Of a stretch of DNA of 64,000 bases, positions 35,153-43,869 are shown piece by piece. Every line of letters begins with the position of its first letter. Position 1 is the first letter of the stretch. Location of the stretch: contig JAVBPS010000077.1 of assembly GCA_031549495.1 (NCBI GenBank), positions 15,412-79,411 of the forward strand, written 5' to 3'. Origin of the DNA: JAVBOW01 sp031549495 (GTDB lineage Bacteria; Bacteroidota; Bacteroidia; Bacteroidales; Rikenellaceae). The notes beneath the pieces are model-generated. The model had not been told where the DNA came from. It saw only the letters and a list, made by a program, of their open reading frames with translations, and did no database searches. Position numbers and translations under genes: made by a program.

Positions 35153-35701
35153 TTAGGTGTTTGTGGGTTGCGCCGGCATCGTGGACACGCGTGATTTGTG
35201 TTCATAGTAGATATCATACAATGCGTCGGGGAATCCCCATCCACAATTTTCTACCGATTTCAGCATCCGCTCTATCCGTTGACTAAACTGCTCTGTGTAT
35301 CCCTGGTTGGCGATCAACTCCATTGCCTTGCCAAAGTTCGTTTCCAGCGTGGTGTAATATTGTTCCCACATATCTCCGTACAGACTGGTCATCTCGCACC
35401 CTGCTTCGATGTAGTACAACATCAGGTCTGCCATACAAACCGGGTCCGGGTTTAGTTTTTTGAAATCCGAGATGGCCTTCCGGCAAACATTGCAACGACA
35501 TTTGGGATCACCTCGTTTAGGAAAAAACTCGTCGCAGATGATTCTTTTGTATTCTTCCAGCTTCGCGTTCTCATCGGGGTTTAGGTAGAATTCCAGATAC
35601 TCCCTGGCCTCTTTACGGGCATCGTAGAGTTCCAGCATTACTTCGATGATCTGTTCCTTGGTCAGGACAGAGAGTTGTTTCTTGAGTTGGGCTTTTGACA
35701 T
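35153..35701 (-). CDS. DUF6155-type conserved hypothetical protein
   Basis: A 182-residue soluble, mostly helical protein beginning MSKAQLKKQLSVLTKEQIIEVM. The N-terminal part resembles the DUF6155 family (LYDARKEAREYLEFYLNPDE then LEEYKRII). A CRCNVCRKAISDFKKL segment with three closely spaced Cys may bind a metal. No signal or membrane span. It lies 39 bp downstream of the SWIM zinc-finger gene on the same strand, a pairing seen in Bacteroidota genomes, and probably shares its transcript. Function unknown. The stop codon is only 23 bp from repeat copy B. Confidence 0.75.
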   Translation of the reverse strand: MSKAQLKKQLSVLTKEQIIEVMLELYDARKEAREYLEFYLNPDENAKLEEYKRIICDEFFPKRGDPKCRCNVCRKAISDFKKLNPDPVCMADLMLYYIEAGCEMTSLYGDMWEQYYTTLETNFGKAMELIANQGYTEQFSQRIERMLKSVENCGWGFPDALYDIYYEHKSRVSTMPAQPTNT

Positions 35702-35740
35702 GGTCGCCGTCTTTACAGGGCCGTACGCGTGGACGAACGG

Positions 35741-37522
35741 CTACACATTGTCCAATTCCTCCATCAGCGCGCGGCGGGCGCGGTACGTGGCGCGCAGTTC
35801 GGCGATGAGCGTTTCCGCCTCCGTCCGGGCATCCAGTTTGATCATCCGGCGCAGGTAGCGGCACACCTCGCGGTAGTGTTCGCGCCCTACCGACCGTTTC
35901 ATGTAATCGAGGATCCCCGTGCGGTACATGGCGGCCAATCCGGCGGCGTAATCGCGCACGAGGTAGCGGTCGACCTCGGCGATGCGCCGCAGGGAGGCGT
36001 TGCGGGAGAGCAACCCGAACAGTTTGTCCCATTGCGACTCCCAGATGCGCAACTGCGCTATCCGGTCATAGCCCGATTCCCGCAGGTTTTGCCCGATCTG
36101 CTTGACCATCCCCTCGATACAGTCCGGCCACTGATCGGGCGGAGTGAGTTTTTTCAACTCTTTATAACAGGATTCGAAATTGCGGTAGCCTCCCGTCGAA
36201 GCCACCATAAAATGGCGCAGCAACAAGCCGGCATTGGGGGCGTCACCGCGTTTGAGGAAGATGGTTAGCAGATAGTCGCGCCACCGGTCAGGAGTACCCG
36301 TGTTACCGCTCCGGCGCCTCTTTTCATCGCTCTGCACCCCATCTTCGGCCAGCCGGATCGCCCCCTCGTAATCTTTCGCACAGATAGCCTGCTCGATCAG
36401 CCGTGCCCGGAAATCGGGATTGTCGATATTTTTCTCAAGGTATTCGTCCTCGGCCGCCTTACCGCCGGTCTTGCGAAGCAACTCCAGCATAAGGCCTTGA
36501 GCCAGGCGATGGTCGTACTCATCTCCGCATGGCTTTACGCCCGACGAGATCATCTCTTCCACCTTCACCCGGTCGCTCTCAGACGCGACAAGCGCAGTGG
36601 CCAGCCGCACCATATCCCAGTGCCAGTCCCAGCCGGCGAATGTTTTGCGTTTGAAAGCATCCGCTGCGTAATCGAACAGCTCTTTGCGCAACGTTTCAGC
36701 AGGTGAGGCGTCGGCGATCTGCACCAGAACCTCGACCGCCTGGTCGGGCAGCGAGCCCACGATGCCGTCGCTGTCGTCCGTGAAATCCAGCGCGCGGACG
36801 GACTGCTCCAGTACGGCGAGGGCCATCTGCATCGCCGCCGCGTGATCGCCTTGCCCGCAAGCCTGCTGCGCATGGTCAATAATTTCATAAATTGCATTAC
36901 CCAGGCCGCGTGCCTTGTGGTACTCGACAAAACGGTGCCGGCCTGCCGCCGCATCGACCATCGCCCGGATCTGCCCGGCGTAAAACGCCTTGTCGACCGG
37001 CGCGGTCAGGCGGACGTAACGCGCCAGGAACAGTTGCCGGAATTCCCGGTCGCGGTCGCATAGTTCCCGGATATAGGATTTGAGTTCGTCGTGAGGGACG
37101 GCGTCAAGCGTCTCTTCGATCTGTTCGGCGATGGTTTTGCGTTTAGGTGCTTTGGCTGCGCGGAGCTTGGCGGTCGCGGCGGCTGCCGCTCCGGTTTTGG
37201 GCGGCCGTCCACGCCCACGGCGCACTGGGCCGACCGGCTCTTCGGGTGCGGCCAACTCGTGTTGGGCGTGATACAGCGCCGCCACGACGTGCTTGCACAC
37301 CGGCCCCATATCGTAGGGACAATCGCAGACCCACTCCAGGACCGCCTCGTCGCGTAGCGTCAGTCGCACGGTGTAGGTTTCCGTCCCTTCGACGATGGCC
37401 TCGTACTCGCCGTAGCTCATCTCATCGAAAGCGGTCACATGGCCTTTCTTGTAGTATTGCTGGCCCCGCTTCAAGATCACGGGATCTATCTGCTCTTCGA
37501 AATCGATGAGAGACAACCTCAT
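35741..37522 (-). CDS. SWIM zinc-finger protein with AT-hook-like linker
   Basis: A 593-residue soluble protein. Near the N-terminus CDCPYDMGPVCKHVVAAL (about 66-83) is a SWIM zinc finger (CxC...CxH), a fold found in proteins that bind DNA or protein partners. It is followed by RRGRGRPPKTG (about 101-111), which looks like an AT-hook, and a Lys/Ala-rich stretch. The remaining about 450 residues are helical repeats (TPR/HEAT-like by eye). Family members are common in Bacteroidota, but their role is not established. It heads a two-gene unit with the DUF6155 gene; TAACTTTG (37558-37551) is a good -7 box 29 bases upstream of its start. Confidence 0.8.
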   Translation of the reverse strand: MRLSLIDFEEQIDPVILKRGQQYYKKGHVTAFDEMSYGEYEAIVEGTETYTVRLTLRDEAVLEWVCDCPYDMGPVCKHVVAALYHAQHELAAPEEPVGPVRRGRGRPPKTGAAAAATAKLRAAKAPKRKTIAEQIEETLDAVPHDELKSYIRELCDRDREFRQLFLARYVRLTAPVDKAFYAGQIRAMVDAAAGRHRFVEYHKARGLGNAIYEIIDHAQQACGQGDHAAAMQMALAVLEQSVRALDFTDDSDGIVGSLPDQAVEVLVQIADASPAETLRKELFDYAADAFKRKTFAGWDWHWDMVRLATALVASESDRVKVEEMISSGVKPCGDEYDHRLAQGLMLELLRKTGGKAAEDEYLEKNIDNPDFRARLIEQAICAKDYEGAIRLAEDGVQSDEKRRRSGNTGTPDRWRDYLLTIFLKRGDAPNAGLLLRHFMVASTGGYRNFESCYKELKKLTPPDQWPDCIEGMVKQIGQNLRESGYDRIAQLRIWESQWDKLFGLLSRNASLRRIAEVDRYLVRDYAAGLAAMYRTGILDYMKRSVGREHYREVCRYLRRMIKLDARTEAETLIAELRATYRARRALMEELDNV

Positions 37523-37792
37523 TGGCGTATAACTTTTACGGTGACAGACGCAAAGTTAACAAGAAATGCTGATGTTTGTAGTGCCTGCTGCCGGAAGGCA
37601 TTCACCGGCAGGCCGGAGCGCTTTCGCAAAACGGAATGAGCGTAAGATGGTATACTGCTTTTATAATAAATATCCTTTAATCAATTGTTGGGCAGTGTCT
37701 TGTTTTGAATATTTTTAAAATACCACTGAAATATTTGGGGTGTATTAATCAATTATTTAATTTTGAATAGTTAATTAATAATAAGTCTTACC
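37523..37792. other. AT-rich intergenic region
   Basis: Contains the -7 candidate TAACTTTG on the minus strand at 37551-37558 for the SWIM gene. No gene, hairpin or repeat was seen in the rest. Composition changes here from GC-rich genes to the AT-richer decayed segment. Confidence 0.5.
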
Positions 37793-38971
37793 ATGATTAG
37801 GCTTGCCATTATAGGGTTACTATCTGTTGTTTTAAGTTCGTGCAATAATCATTCCTCTCGCCTCGCATCATCATTGCGAAAAAGCGGGGATAACAAAGGG
37901 GAATTACAAACGGTAATACGACATTATTCTGCTCATCCTGAAGACAGCTTGAAATTAAGAGCCGCGATCTTCCTGATAGCGAACATGGCAGGGCATTACT
38001 CTCTCTGTGGGGAACGAATAGATCAATATATGGATAATATAGATTCTCTTCTGTCATGTAAGTCATTTGCTGAGGGGTATTTATTGCGGCTCACCCCATA
38101 TCACTATCCCAATATTAGAAACCGCCTGAATAAGCAAGACGATTTAACTGCAATAACCTCAACTTTTTTAATCGATCATATAGATCGTTTTATCAAACTA
38201 TACGAGCGACAGCCGTACCCCGGTAGTTTTGCGGACTTTTGTGAATATGTTTTGCCGTATACTTGCCCGTATGCTATGTCAATGGGGTCATGCAAAATAT
38301 TGACTATCCGTTCTATCTCGACAGCGACATGAATGTCCATCGGCTGGTGCCGGATAACACAACTACGCAAAGCATGGATATATACAGGAAGTATCCATTG
38401 GACAAGGACAAAATGAGGTGGCGGGAAGCTATTTCAGGCAGGGTTATATTGGCGAAACCGGATAAGGCTATATGACGCGGTTCATACTATCGATCTCGAC
38501 GATGTCATGCACCGGGAAATTAAAATCGAAGATGCTTATCGCAAAAATAAAGATTGGAAATTCTGTGTTGCTGGGTCGGAAATGGCTGAGTTTCAATTCT
38601 TAGATTCATTGGGCCTGAATATAAATTATGCATTTGCAGGCTTGGACTATCCCTTGATTCGTGACGGTGATAAGTTGACATACTCCTATGTGTACGAAGA
38701 TCTATCCGTTAAAATAGTCGATGACAAGAGCATTGATAAAATCGTCCTAATGCCGCGAAATGACGGTAACGATGTGTACCCGGGGCATAAATACGAATTG
38801 CTTTATTACGATATGGCCGGTTGGCAATCTCTGGGGGTTAAAGAAGCCCGTAATATCTTCGTGACATATGATTCTGTCCCCGCTAACGCATTGCTTTGGC
38901 TTAGAAACCATACCGAAGGCAAAGAAGAGCGGGTCTTTACTTACCGGAACGGGCAGTTGAAGTTTTGGTGA
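37793..38971 (+). pseudogene. Broken transglutaminase-type/discoidin-like lipoprotein
   Basis: Three pieces of one Bacteroidota lipoprotein. Piece 1 (37793 to about 38260) has the signal MIRLAIIGLLSVVLSSC, then RAAIFLIANMAGHYSLCGERID and FADFCEYVLPY, the family N-terminus that normally leads into a transglutaminase domain. That domain is missing. Piece 2 (about 38263-38450, another frame) has YLDSDMNVHRLVPDN and MDIYRKYPLDKDKMRWREAI. Piece 3 (about 38450-38971, first frame again) ends with DKIVLMPRNDGNDVYPGHKYELLYYD, WQSLGVKEARN and NHTEGKEERVFTYRNGQLKFW. So there is one internal deletion and two frame changes. An active product is unlikely; piece 3 alone could still be translated from 38507. 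Confidence 0.75.
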
Positions 38972-39147
38972 TTTGTTTAAATATTTATTATCTGTATTGC
39001 GTTGTAATCGATTTTTTTATAATCTTGACTGTATTTACATCAGGCGTAATCCCCATCAACAATTAACCGCTTGACAAAGGCCCGGAACCGCCGTCGGTGT
39101 CCCGTCGTCAAGAAGTCCGCGGCCCTATTACGGGAACCGCATTGCCG

Positions 39148-39273
39148 CCGCATTGCCGGATCAATGAAGCGGCCGGGCAAACGGGCTTCGCCAGCCCCTC
39201 CCGCTTCACCAAATGCTTCCTTTTTCAGTTCGGCGTCCACCCCCAGGCACTACCCGAAAACGAACAAAAATAG
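39148..39273 (+). pseudogene. AraC-family regulator, C-terminal remnant
   Basis: This frame reads a typical last helix-turn-helix of an AraC regulator, INEAAGQTGFASPSRFTKCF followed by QFGVHPQALPENEQK, and a TAG stop at 39271. Upstream of about 39148 the homology is lost and no start codon with a sensor domain exists, so this is a leftover of a deleted regulator gene. It lies between two other broken genes. Confidence 0.6.
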
Positions 39274-39327
39274 CCTTCCCGCCGACCGATAATGACCCGA
39301 TCGATTTTCCGCTTTCCGCGAAATGTA

Positions 39328-39378
39328 AAAATCCTTTCAAAAATCAGCAAATTTCTGCTTTTGTTTTGAAAGGATTTT
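39328..39378. repeat. 15-bp perfect inverted repeat
   Basis: AAAATCCTTTCAAAA (39328-39342) and TTTTGAAAGGATTTT (39364-39378) are perfect complements separated by 21 bases. It stands 55 bp after the AraC remnant stop, with an AT-only flavour. It may be an old terminator or an insertion remnant. No T-run follows directly. Confidence 0.55.
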
Positions 39379-39530
39379 CAATGCCGGTAACTTGGCGTAG
39401 CGTTTAAGTCGAATCTCGGCCATGAACAGAATAATCATTACTAATATCGGGTATGCGATTTTATGAATATATTCACTCTCTGACATGCACAAAGATAAAC
39501 ACATTTCGCCGCAAGCGGCGGGGAATTTAA

Positions 39531-39839
39531 GAGTATGCTATCACAGAACTGGATTGGGATAAGCAAATTATATATGCATTATGCTTCACTCCAGAGGTTC
39601 TCAATCCCGACAAAAGCGTTGTTATAAGGCTAGACAATCAGTCAGATACAGCCAAAGCCAGAAGTGAAGACGGGTGGCAGAAAACATGTAATTGTGGAGG
39701 GTTTGGAGGTTCAAGTGGCTGGGCTCAGTCTTGCCCTTTCCCGAATTATTACTGTAGGTCGGGGAACTGCGCTGCGTCTTCTACAGGATGTGGGTTATTT
39801 TGGTTGGAGGATTGTTGGGGGGTGTGTTACACTGTTTAA
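39531..39839 (+). pseudogene. Cysteine-rich small protein remnant lacking a start codon
   Basis: An open frame preceded by TAA at 39528 and without ATG reads ITELDWDKQIIYALCFTPEV, later RSEDGWQKTCNCGGFGGSS and GWAQSCPFPNYYCRSGNC, and ends GCGLFWLEDCWGVCYTV. Eight Cys fall in the last 50 residues, which is unlikely by chance and is typical of exported small Cys-rich peptides of Bacteroidota. The leader part seems lost. Twelve bases after its stop begins a short frame MKERLLLIFLISL (39852-39893) that looks like the signal peptide of a second, broken gene. I do not recognise the family with certainty. Confidence 0.45.
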
Positions 39840-39895
39840 AAGAATCAAGGAATGAAAGAGAGGCTACTTTTAATTTTTTTAATATCCCTTTAGTG

Positions 39896-41193
39896 CTGGT
39901 GCGTTAACTTTTTCCTTATCGCTGTAATTGACTGAAACACATTTTAATACAAACGTTCTTTGACTTTTTGATTTGAAATGAGAAATACCTTTGCATTCTT
40001 CAAAATGCTGGGGTATGAATTCTGGAAAATATGTTTTCGCTCAGGTGCTTTCGCTTGTAAACCGCTGGGAGTTCGATAAATGCGTCGAGAGATACAATGG
40101 CGACTTTAGAACCAGGGATCTGAATTGTTGGAATCAATTCGTCCAACTGTTTTTCGGACAACTGACCTCCCTTAATTCGCTCAGGGATATTTGCTTGTGC
40201 CTGAAGGCGCACAAAAACAAGCTTTATCACCTTGGTATCAAGCAAAATGTAGCCCACACATCGCTATCCCGCGCCAATGAGAATAGGGATTGGCGGATTT
40301 TTGCAGACTTCGGGCAGTACCTTATTTCGACGGTTCAGCCGCTGTATGCAGACGAAAAAATCCCCGATGTCCACGCCGAAAACCAACTGTTTGCGCTCGA
40401 CTCCACAACAATATCCCTGAGCATCAAGTTGTTTTTATGGGCTTTCGGGAAATACTCGCGCGGAGCGGTTAAGGTGCATACTCTGTTGAACTTGCGAGGC
40501 AGCATACCGACATTTGTCCATATCTCGCATGGCAAGTGGCATGACAGCAACGCACTCGACCTGATCGATTTTCAATGCGATGCCATCTACGTGATGGACA
40601 AGGCCTATGTCGATTTTGCGGCACTCTGTCAGATCGACCGCGCGGGGGCGTTTTTCGTCACGCGGGCCAAGCAAAACATACGCTTCAAGGTAATCGAAAC
40701 CAACTTCAATGTCGACCAGGCAACGGGATTACGGGCGGATCGAACAATCGTTCTGACGGGTGCAAAATCCGCCAAACTGTATTCAAAACCGATGAGATTG
40801 ATTGACTACCAAGATGTTGAAAAAGACATCGAATTGACGTTCATCACAAATAACTTCGAGTTGTCGGCACTGGACGTAGCTCATATCTACAAAAATCGCT
40901 GGCAGATCGAAGTCTTTTTCAAGTGGATAAAGCAGAATCTGACGATCAAACGGCTCTGGGGCCACTCCGAGAATGCGGTTCACATCCATATCTGGGTGGC
41001 ACTATCGACCTATCTGATAGTGGCTTACCTGAAAGCGCAGATGCGAACAGAGCTGTCGATTTATGAGGTGCTGCAAATCATAAGCATCTCCGCCTTTGAT
41101 AAAACGCCCATCCGTGAACTCCTTACAGAATCCCATTCAAATCAAAATTTCAAAGAACAGCCTAATTTGTTCGAGTAAAACTTAACGCACCAG
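39896..41193 (+). mobile_element. Complete IS4-family insertion sequence, 1298 bp
   Basis: Terminal inverted repeats CTGGTGCGTTAACTTTT (39896-39912) and, on the other strand at the right end, CTGGTGCGTTAAGTTTT (41193-41177) match at 16 of 17 positions. The 5-bp sequence TAGTG directly flanks both ends (39891-39895 and 41194-41198), a target-site duplication showing transposition into this spot. One transposase gene fills the element. No other copy of its ends is present in the window. Confidence 0.92.
40015..41178 (+). CDS. IS4-family transposase (DUF4372-type N-terminus)
   Basis: A 387-residue transposase. The ATG at 40015 gives MNSGKYVFAQVLSLVNRWEF, the usual start of this group (a DUF4372-like domain with CWNQFVQLFFGQLTSLNSLRD). 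An upstream in-frame start at 39991 would add 8 residues and overlap the TACCTTTG -7 box at about 39987. The DDE catalytic residues are visible: Asp in FALDSTTISL (about residue 127), Asp in VMDKAYVDF, and Glu in the YKNRWQIEVFFKWIKQNL signature, the IS4 Y-(2)-R-(3)-E-(6)-K motif. It is intact and probably active. It lies alone between the inverted repeats. Confidence 0.92.
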   Translation: MNSGKYVFAQVLSLVNRWEFDKCVERYNGDFRTRDLNCWNQFVQLFFGQLTSLNSLRDICLCLKAHKNKLYHLGIKQNVAHTSLSRANENRDWRIFADFGQYLISTVQPLYADEKIPDVHAENQLFALDSTTISLSIKLFLWAFGKYSRGAVKVHTLLNLRGSIPTFVHISHGKWHDSNALDLIDFQCDAIYVMDKAYVDFAALCQIDRAGAFFVTRAKQNIRFKVIETNFNVDQATGLRADRTIVLTGAKSAKLYSKPMRLIDYQDVEKDIELTFITNNFELSALDVAHIYKNRWQIEVFFKWIKQNLTIKRLWGHSENAVHIHIWVALSTYLIVAYLKAQMRTELSIYEVLQIISISAFDKTPIRELLTESHSNQNFKEQPNLFE

Positions 41194-41198
41194 TAGTG

Positions 41199-41354
41199 AA
41201 CCTGAATAAAGAGACGCGGGATGCTGTTATCTCCAAAGCCTATTGGTATCCGCTCGAAAGAGTGGTATTATACGTAGGGCACTAAAATCATCATTACGCA
41301 ATTTGCGTTACGAAAAAACCGTAATGACAAAACTAAATTAATGATCGCATTGTT
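41199..41354. other. Right flank of the insertion sequence with short coding remnant
   Basis: Directly after the target duplication a frame reads VNLNKETRDAVISKAYWYPL and on to VVLYVGH before TAA at 41282. It is in a different frame from the signal-like MKERLLLIFLISL on the left side, so the interrupted gene was already decayed or very small. A weak CATTACG/CGTAATG pair follows before the metallophosphoesterase. Confidence 0.4.
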
Positions 41355-42368
41355 ATGAAAATACAATTCGCATCGGACTTGCATCTTGAGTTTAACGCAA
41401 ACTCTGAATATTTAGCAAACAACCCATTAATCCCTTGCGCAGATATTCTTGTACTGGCGGGTGATATTGGTTATCTGGAGCATCCGACATACACTACCCA
41501 TCCATTTTGGGATTGGGCTGCGGATAATTTCAAGCGGGTATTGGTCATTCCGGGCAATCACGAATTTTACAAAGGATACGATCTGAAGAATATCGCTGAT
41601 GGAATGAAAGTGCCGATCCGCTCGAATATTCATTGGTATTACAACAAGACAGAGGTCATAGACGGAACCGAGTTCATTATGACCACCCTGTGGTCACATA
41701 TACCCGACCATGGCAAAGATATTATAAGATCCCGTGTTTCGGATTTCCACTGTATACAGTATGACGGACACAAACTTACTACCGAAAAATATAACGATTT
41801 GCATCGCGGATGCCTTGAATTCTTGAAAAGTGCCATTACATGTCCTGTTCAAAATGGACGCGTCATCATATCACATCACGTCCCGTCTTTGAAATGCGTG
41901 GCTAAAGAATTTCACGGCTCGGATCTGAATTGGGCATTCAATTGTGACCTCGACTCTTTAATAGCGGAGAGCGAAGCCGACTATTGGATATACGGGCATT
42001 CGCACAGGAACATTGGATATGCAAAAGCCGGTGTCACAAAACTGTTTTCCAACCAACTAGGCTATGTGTTTATGGGTGAGAATAGAACCTTTAATCCTCA
42101 AACATCTGTAGCCGTATCGAATTCTAAGCGACCGGTCATAAAAAATTCTGCGGTTCCGAACGTCAAGAGGATATTGTTCTGGGACACCGACTTCGACAGG
42201 ATCGACTGGCAGAGGTATAAGAATGCCGTTATCGAACGGGTACTCGACCGAGGCGATCAATCCGAAAAAGAAGAGATCGCCCGGTTTTACAATGAAGATG
42301 TGAACGACCTGGAAAAATTCAGAATATCCAATAACAGTTATAGAATTAATGCGTTAATGAAGAAATGA
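41355..42368 (+). CDS. Calcineurin-like metallophosphoesterase
   Basis: A 337-residue soluble phosphoesterase. All metal ligands of the family are visible: DLH in FASDLHLE (about residues 8-10), GD in LAGDIGY, the GNHE block in VIPGNHEFY, SHH in VIISHHVP and GHSH in YWIYGHSHR. The first 240 residues are the catalytic domain. About 90 further residues (FWDTDFDRIDWQRYKN to the end) are helical and polar and have no recognised match. No partner gene is apparent; the IS element lies upstream and the DUF4062 protein 73 bp downstream on the same strand. Substrate unknown. Confidence 0.85.
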   Translation: MKIQFASDLHLEFNANSEYLANNPLIPCADILVLAGDIGYLEHPTYTTHPFWDWAADNFKRVLVIPGNHEFYKGYDLKNIADGMKVPIRSNIHWYYNKTEVIDGTEFIMTTLWSHIPDHGKDIIRSRVSDFHCIQYDGHKLTTEKYNDLHRGCLEFLKSAITCPVQNGRVIISHHVPSLKCVAKEFHGSDLNWAFNCDLDSLIAESEADYWIYGHSHRNIGYAKAGVTKLFSNQLGYVFMGENRTFNPQTSVAVSNSKRPVIKNSAVPNVKRILFWDTDFDRIDWQRYKNAVIERVLDRGDQSEKEEIARFYNEDVNDLEKFRISNNSYRINALMKK

Positions 42369-42415
42369 CTCGTAATCCCCAATAGAAGTCGAGTTTATAA
42401 TTCGTGCCTTATTAT

Positions 42416-42423
42416 TACCTTTG
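42416..42423 (+). promoter_or_regulatory. -7 box candidate for the DUF4062 gene
   Basis: TACCTTTG matches TAnnTTTG and lies 18 bp before the ATG at 42442, leaving a very short leader. The -33 area is TTTA rather than TTTG. Confidence 0.45.
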
Positions 42424-42441
42424 CTGTAAATCACACACTCA

Positions 42442-43869
42442 ATGAAACCTATCAAGATATTTATCAGCAGCGTACAGAAGGAGTTTGCCTCGGAGCGGCT
42501 TCGGATATATGACTGGATTCAAACCGACGCGCTGTTGAGTCAATATTTTGTCCCCATCCTTTTTGAGAAACTGCCGGCAGCCGCCCAAAGACCGAACGAG
42601 GTGTATTTGGATGAGGTTCGTGGTTCTCAGATTTACCTGGTTCTTTTGGGGCAGGAATACGGTTATGAAGATGAAAATGGGGTATCGCCTACGGAGTTGG
42701 AATATGAATGCGCAAAGAAAAGCAACCTCTACAAAATAGCATTGATCAAGGGGGATGGCTCCCTCGAAAGAAACAGCAAGCAGAATGTCTTTATTTCCAA
42801 AGTTCAAAGCGAATTGACCTACAAGCGTTTTGACAATGTCGAAATACTGATCTCACAGATTTACGCCGCATTGATCGAGTACCTCAAAGTCGAGGGGCTG
42901 ATTCACACCAAATCGTTCGATGAATCTCCTTCGGGAGCAACGATGGCGGAGATAAGCATAGAGAAGGTGGACAATTTCGTGGCCTTGGCGAACTCCAAGC
43001 GTGGTTTTCCACTACCCAAAGGCACTCTTGCCGAAAAGGTGCTTGCGCATTTGAGGATGTTAAAGGATGGCAAATTGTGCAACAGCGCCCTGCTCGCTTT
43101 CGCCGGCGATCCTCAATCCTATTTCCCGACGGCAACCATCAAATGCGCCTATTTTCTTGGGACTCGCTGGGAAAAGCCCATCGAAGATCATAAAGTGTTC
43201 GAGGGCGATGTGTTCGATCAGATCAACCAGGCCGTGGGTTTCGTGCTGTCGAAGATCGGCACTTCGGTCGGATTGAGGGAAGAAAGCGTACAGGCCCCGA
43301 TAAAATATGAGATTCCGCGTCCGGTGATTTTCGAGGCGGTTGTGAATGCCGTTGCCCACCGCGATTACCGAAGCAACGGGAGCGTGCAAATAATGGTCTT
43401 TGCCGACAGGATAGTCGTGATAAATCCGGGACGTCTGTCGCCGGAGCTTTCACCCGCTACGATCAAAATGGAGCACGGTTCGTTTCCCACAAATCCCCTG
43501 TTGGCCGAGGTGATGTACCAGGCCGGTTATATCGAGCGCTTCGGCACAGGGGTGAGTGAGATGATCCGGCTCTCTGTGAAAGAAGGGCTTAAAGAACCTG
43601 AATTCGATTTTTCCGAAGGTGTGAAAGTTACTCTATGGCGGCCTAGTGACGATGGCACTGTAAATGGCACTGTAAATGGCACTGTAAAACCGGAAGATGT
43701 TCTTCTGAAATTGATAGCAGAAAACGAGGGTTTGCCTGCACCCGAACTTGCAAAACTGATTGGTAAAAGTTTGAGAACCGTAAAAAGGTATTTGGATACT
43801 CTAAAAACTTCCGACAAAATCGAATTCCGTGGAGTTCCTAAAACAGGAGGTTATTATATAAAAAAGTAG
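42442..43869 (+). CDS. DUF4062 - RecG-like ATPase - winged-helix fusion protein
   Basis: A 475-residue soluble protein in three parts. Residues 1-125 (IKIFISSVQKEFASERLRIYDWI, later GSQIYLVLLGQEYGYED and SPTELEYECAKK) are a DUF4062 domain, related to TIR/SLOG-like signalling folds. Residues about 190-400 are the histidine-kinase-type ATPase module found C-terminal in RecG-like transcription regulators (SALLAFAGDPQSYFPTATIK, FEAVVNAVAHRDYRSNGSV, GFGTGVSEM-like RFGTGVSEMI). Residues about 415-475 are a winged helix (APELAKLIGKSLRTVKRYLDTL). A GTVNGTVNGTV linker is encoded by 12-bp tandem repeats. In usual relatives an AlbA/Schlafen domain occupies the front; here DUF4062 replaces it. A stress, regulatory or phage-defence role is possible but unproven. 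Confidence 0.8.
   Translation: MKPIKIFISSVQKEFASERLRIYDWIQTDALLSQYFVPILFEKLPAAAQRPNEVYLDEVRGSQIYLVLLGQEYGYEDENGVSPTELEYECAKKSNLYKIALIKGDGSLERNSKQNVFISKVQSELTYKRFDNVEILISQIYAALIEYLKVEGLIHTKSFDESPSGATMAEISIEKVDNFVALANSKRGFPLPKGTLAEKVLAHLRMLKDGKLCNSALLAFAGDPQSYFPTATIKCAYFLGTRWEKPIEDHKVFEGDVFDQINQAVGFVLSKIGTSVGLREESVQAPIKYEIPRPVIFEAVVNAVAHRDYRSNGSVQIMVFADRIVVINPGRLSPELSPATIKMEHGSFPTNPLLAEVMYQAGYIERFGTGVSEMIRLSVKEGLKEPEFDFSEGVKVTLWRPSDDGTVNGTVNGTVKPEDVLLKLIAENEGLPAPELAKLIGKSLRTVKRYLDTLKTSDKIEFRGVPKTGGYYIKK
43652..43687 (+). repeat. Three tandem 12-bp repeats inside the DUF4062 gene
   Basis: ATGGCACTGTAA occurs three times in a row (43652-43663, 43664-43675, 43676-43687). In the coding frame it encodes NGTV repeats forming the linker between ATPase and winged helix. 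A change in copy number would stay in frame and change linker length. Confidence 0.8.

Noticed and set aside
39040..39240. Small protein genes on either strand around the AraC remnant
   Set aside because: The frames overlap each other, have no ribosome or signal features, and are explained by the decayed AraC tail.
43652..43687. CRISPR-like repeat
   Set aside because: Twelve-base head-to-tail repeats without spacers inside a coding frame; no array structure anywhere in the window.
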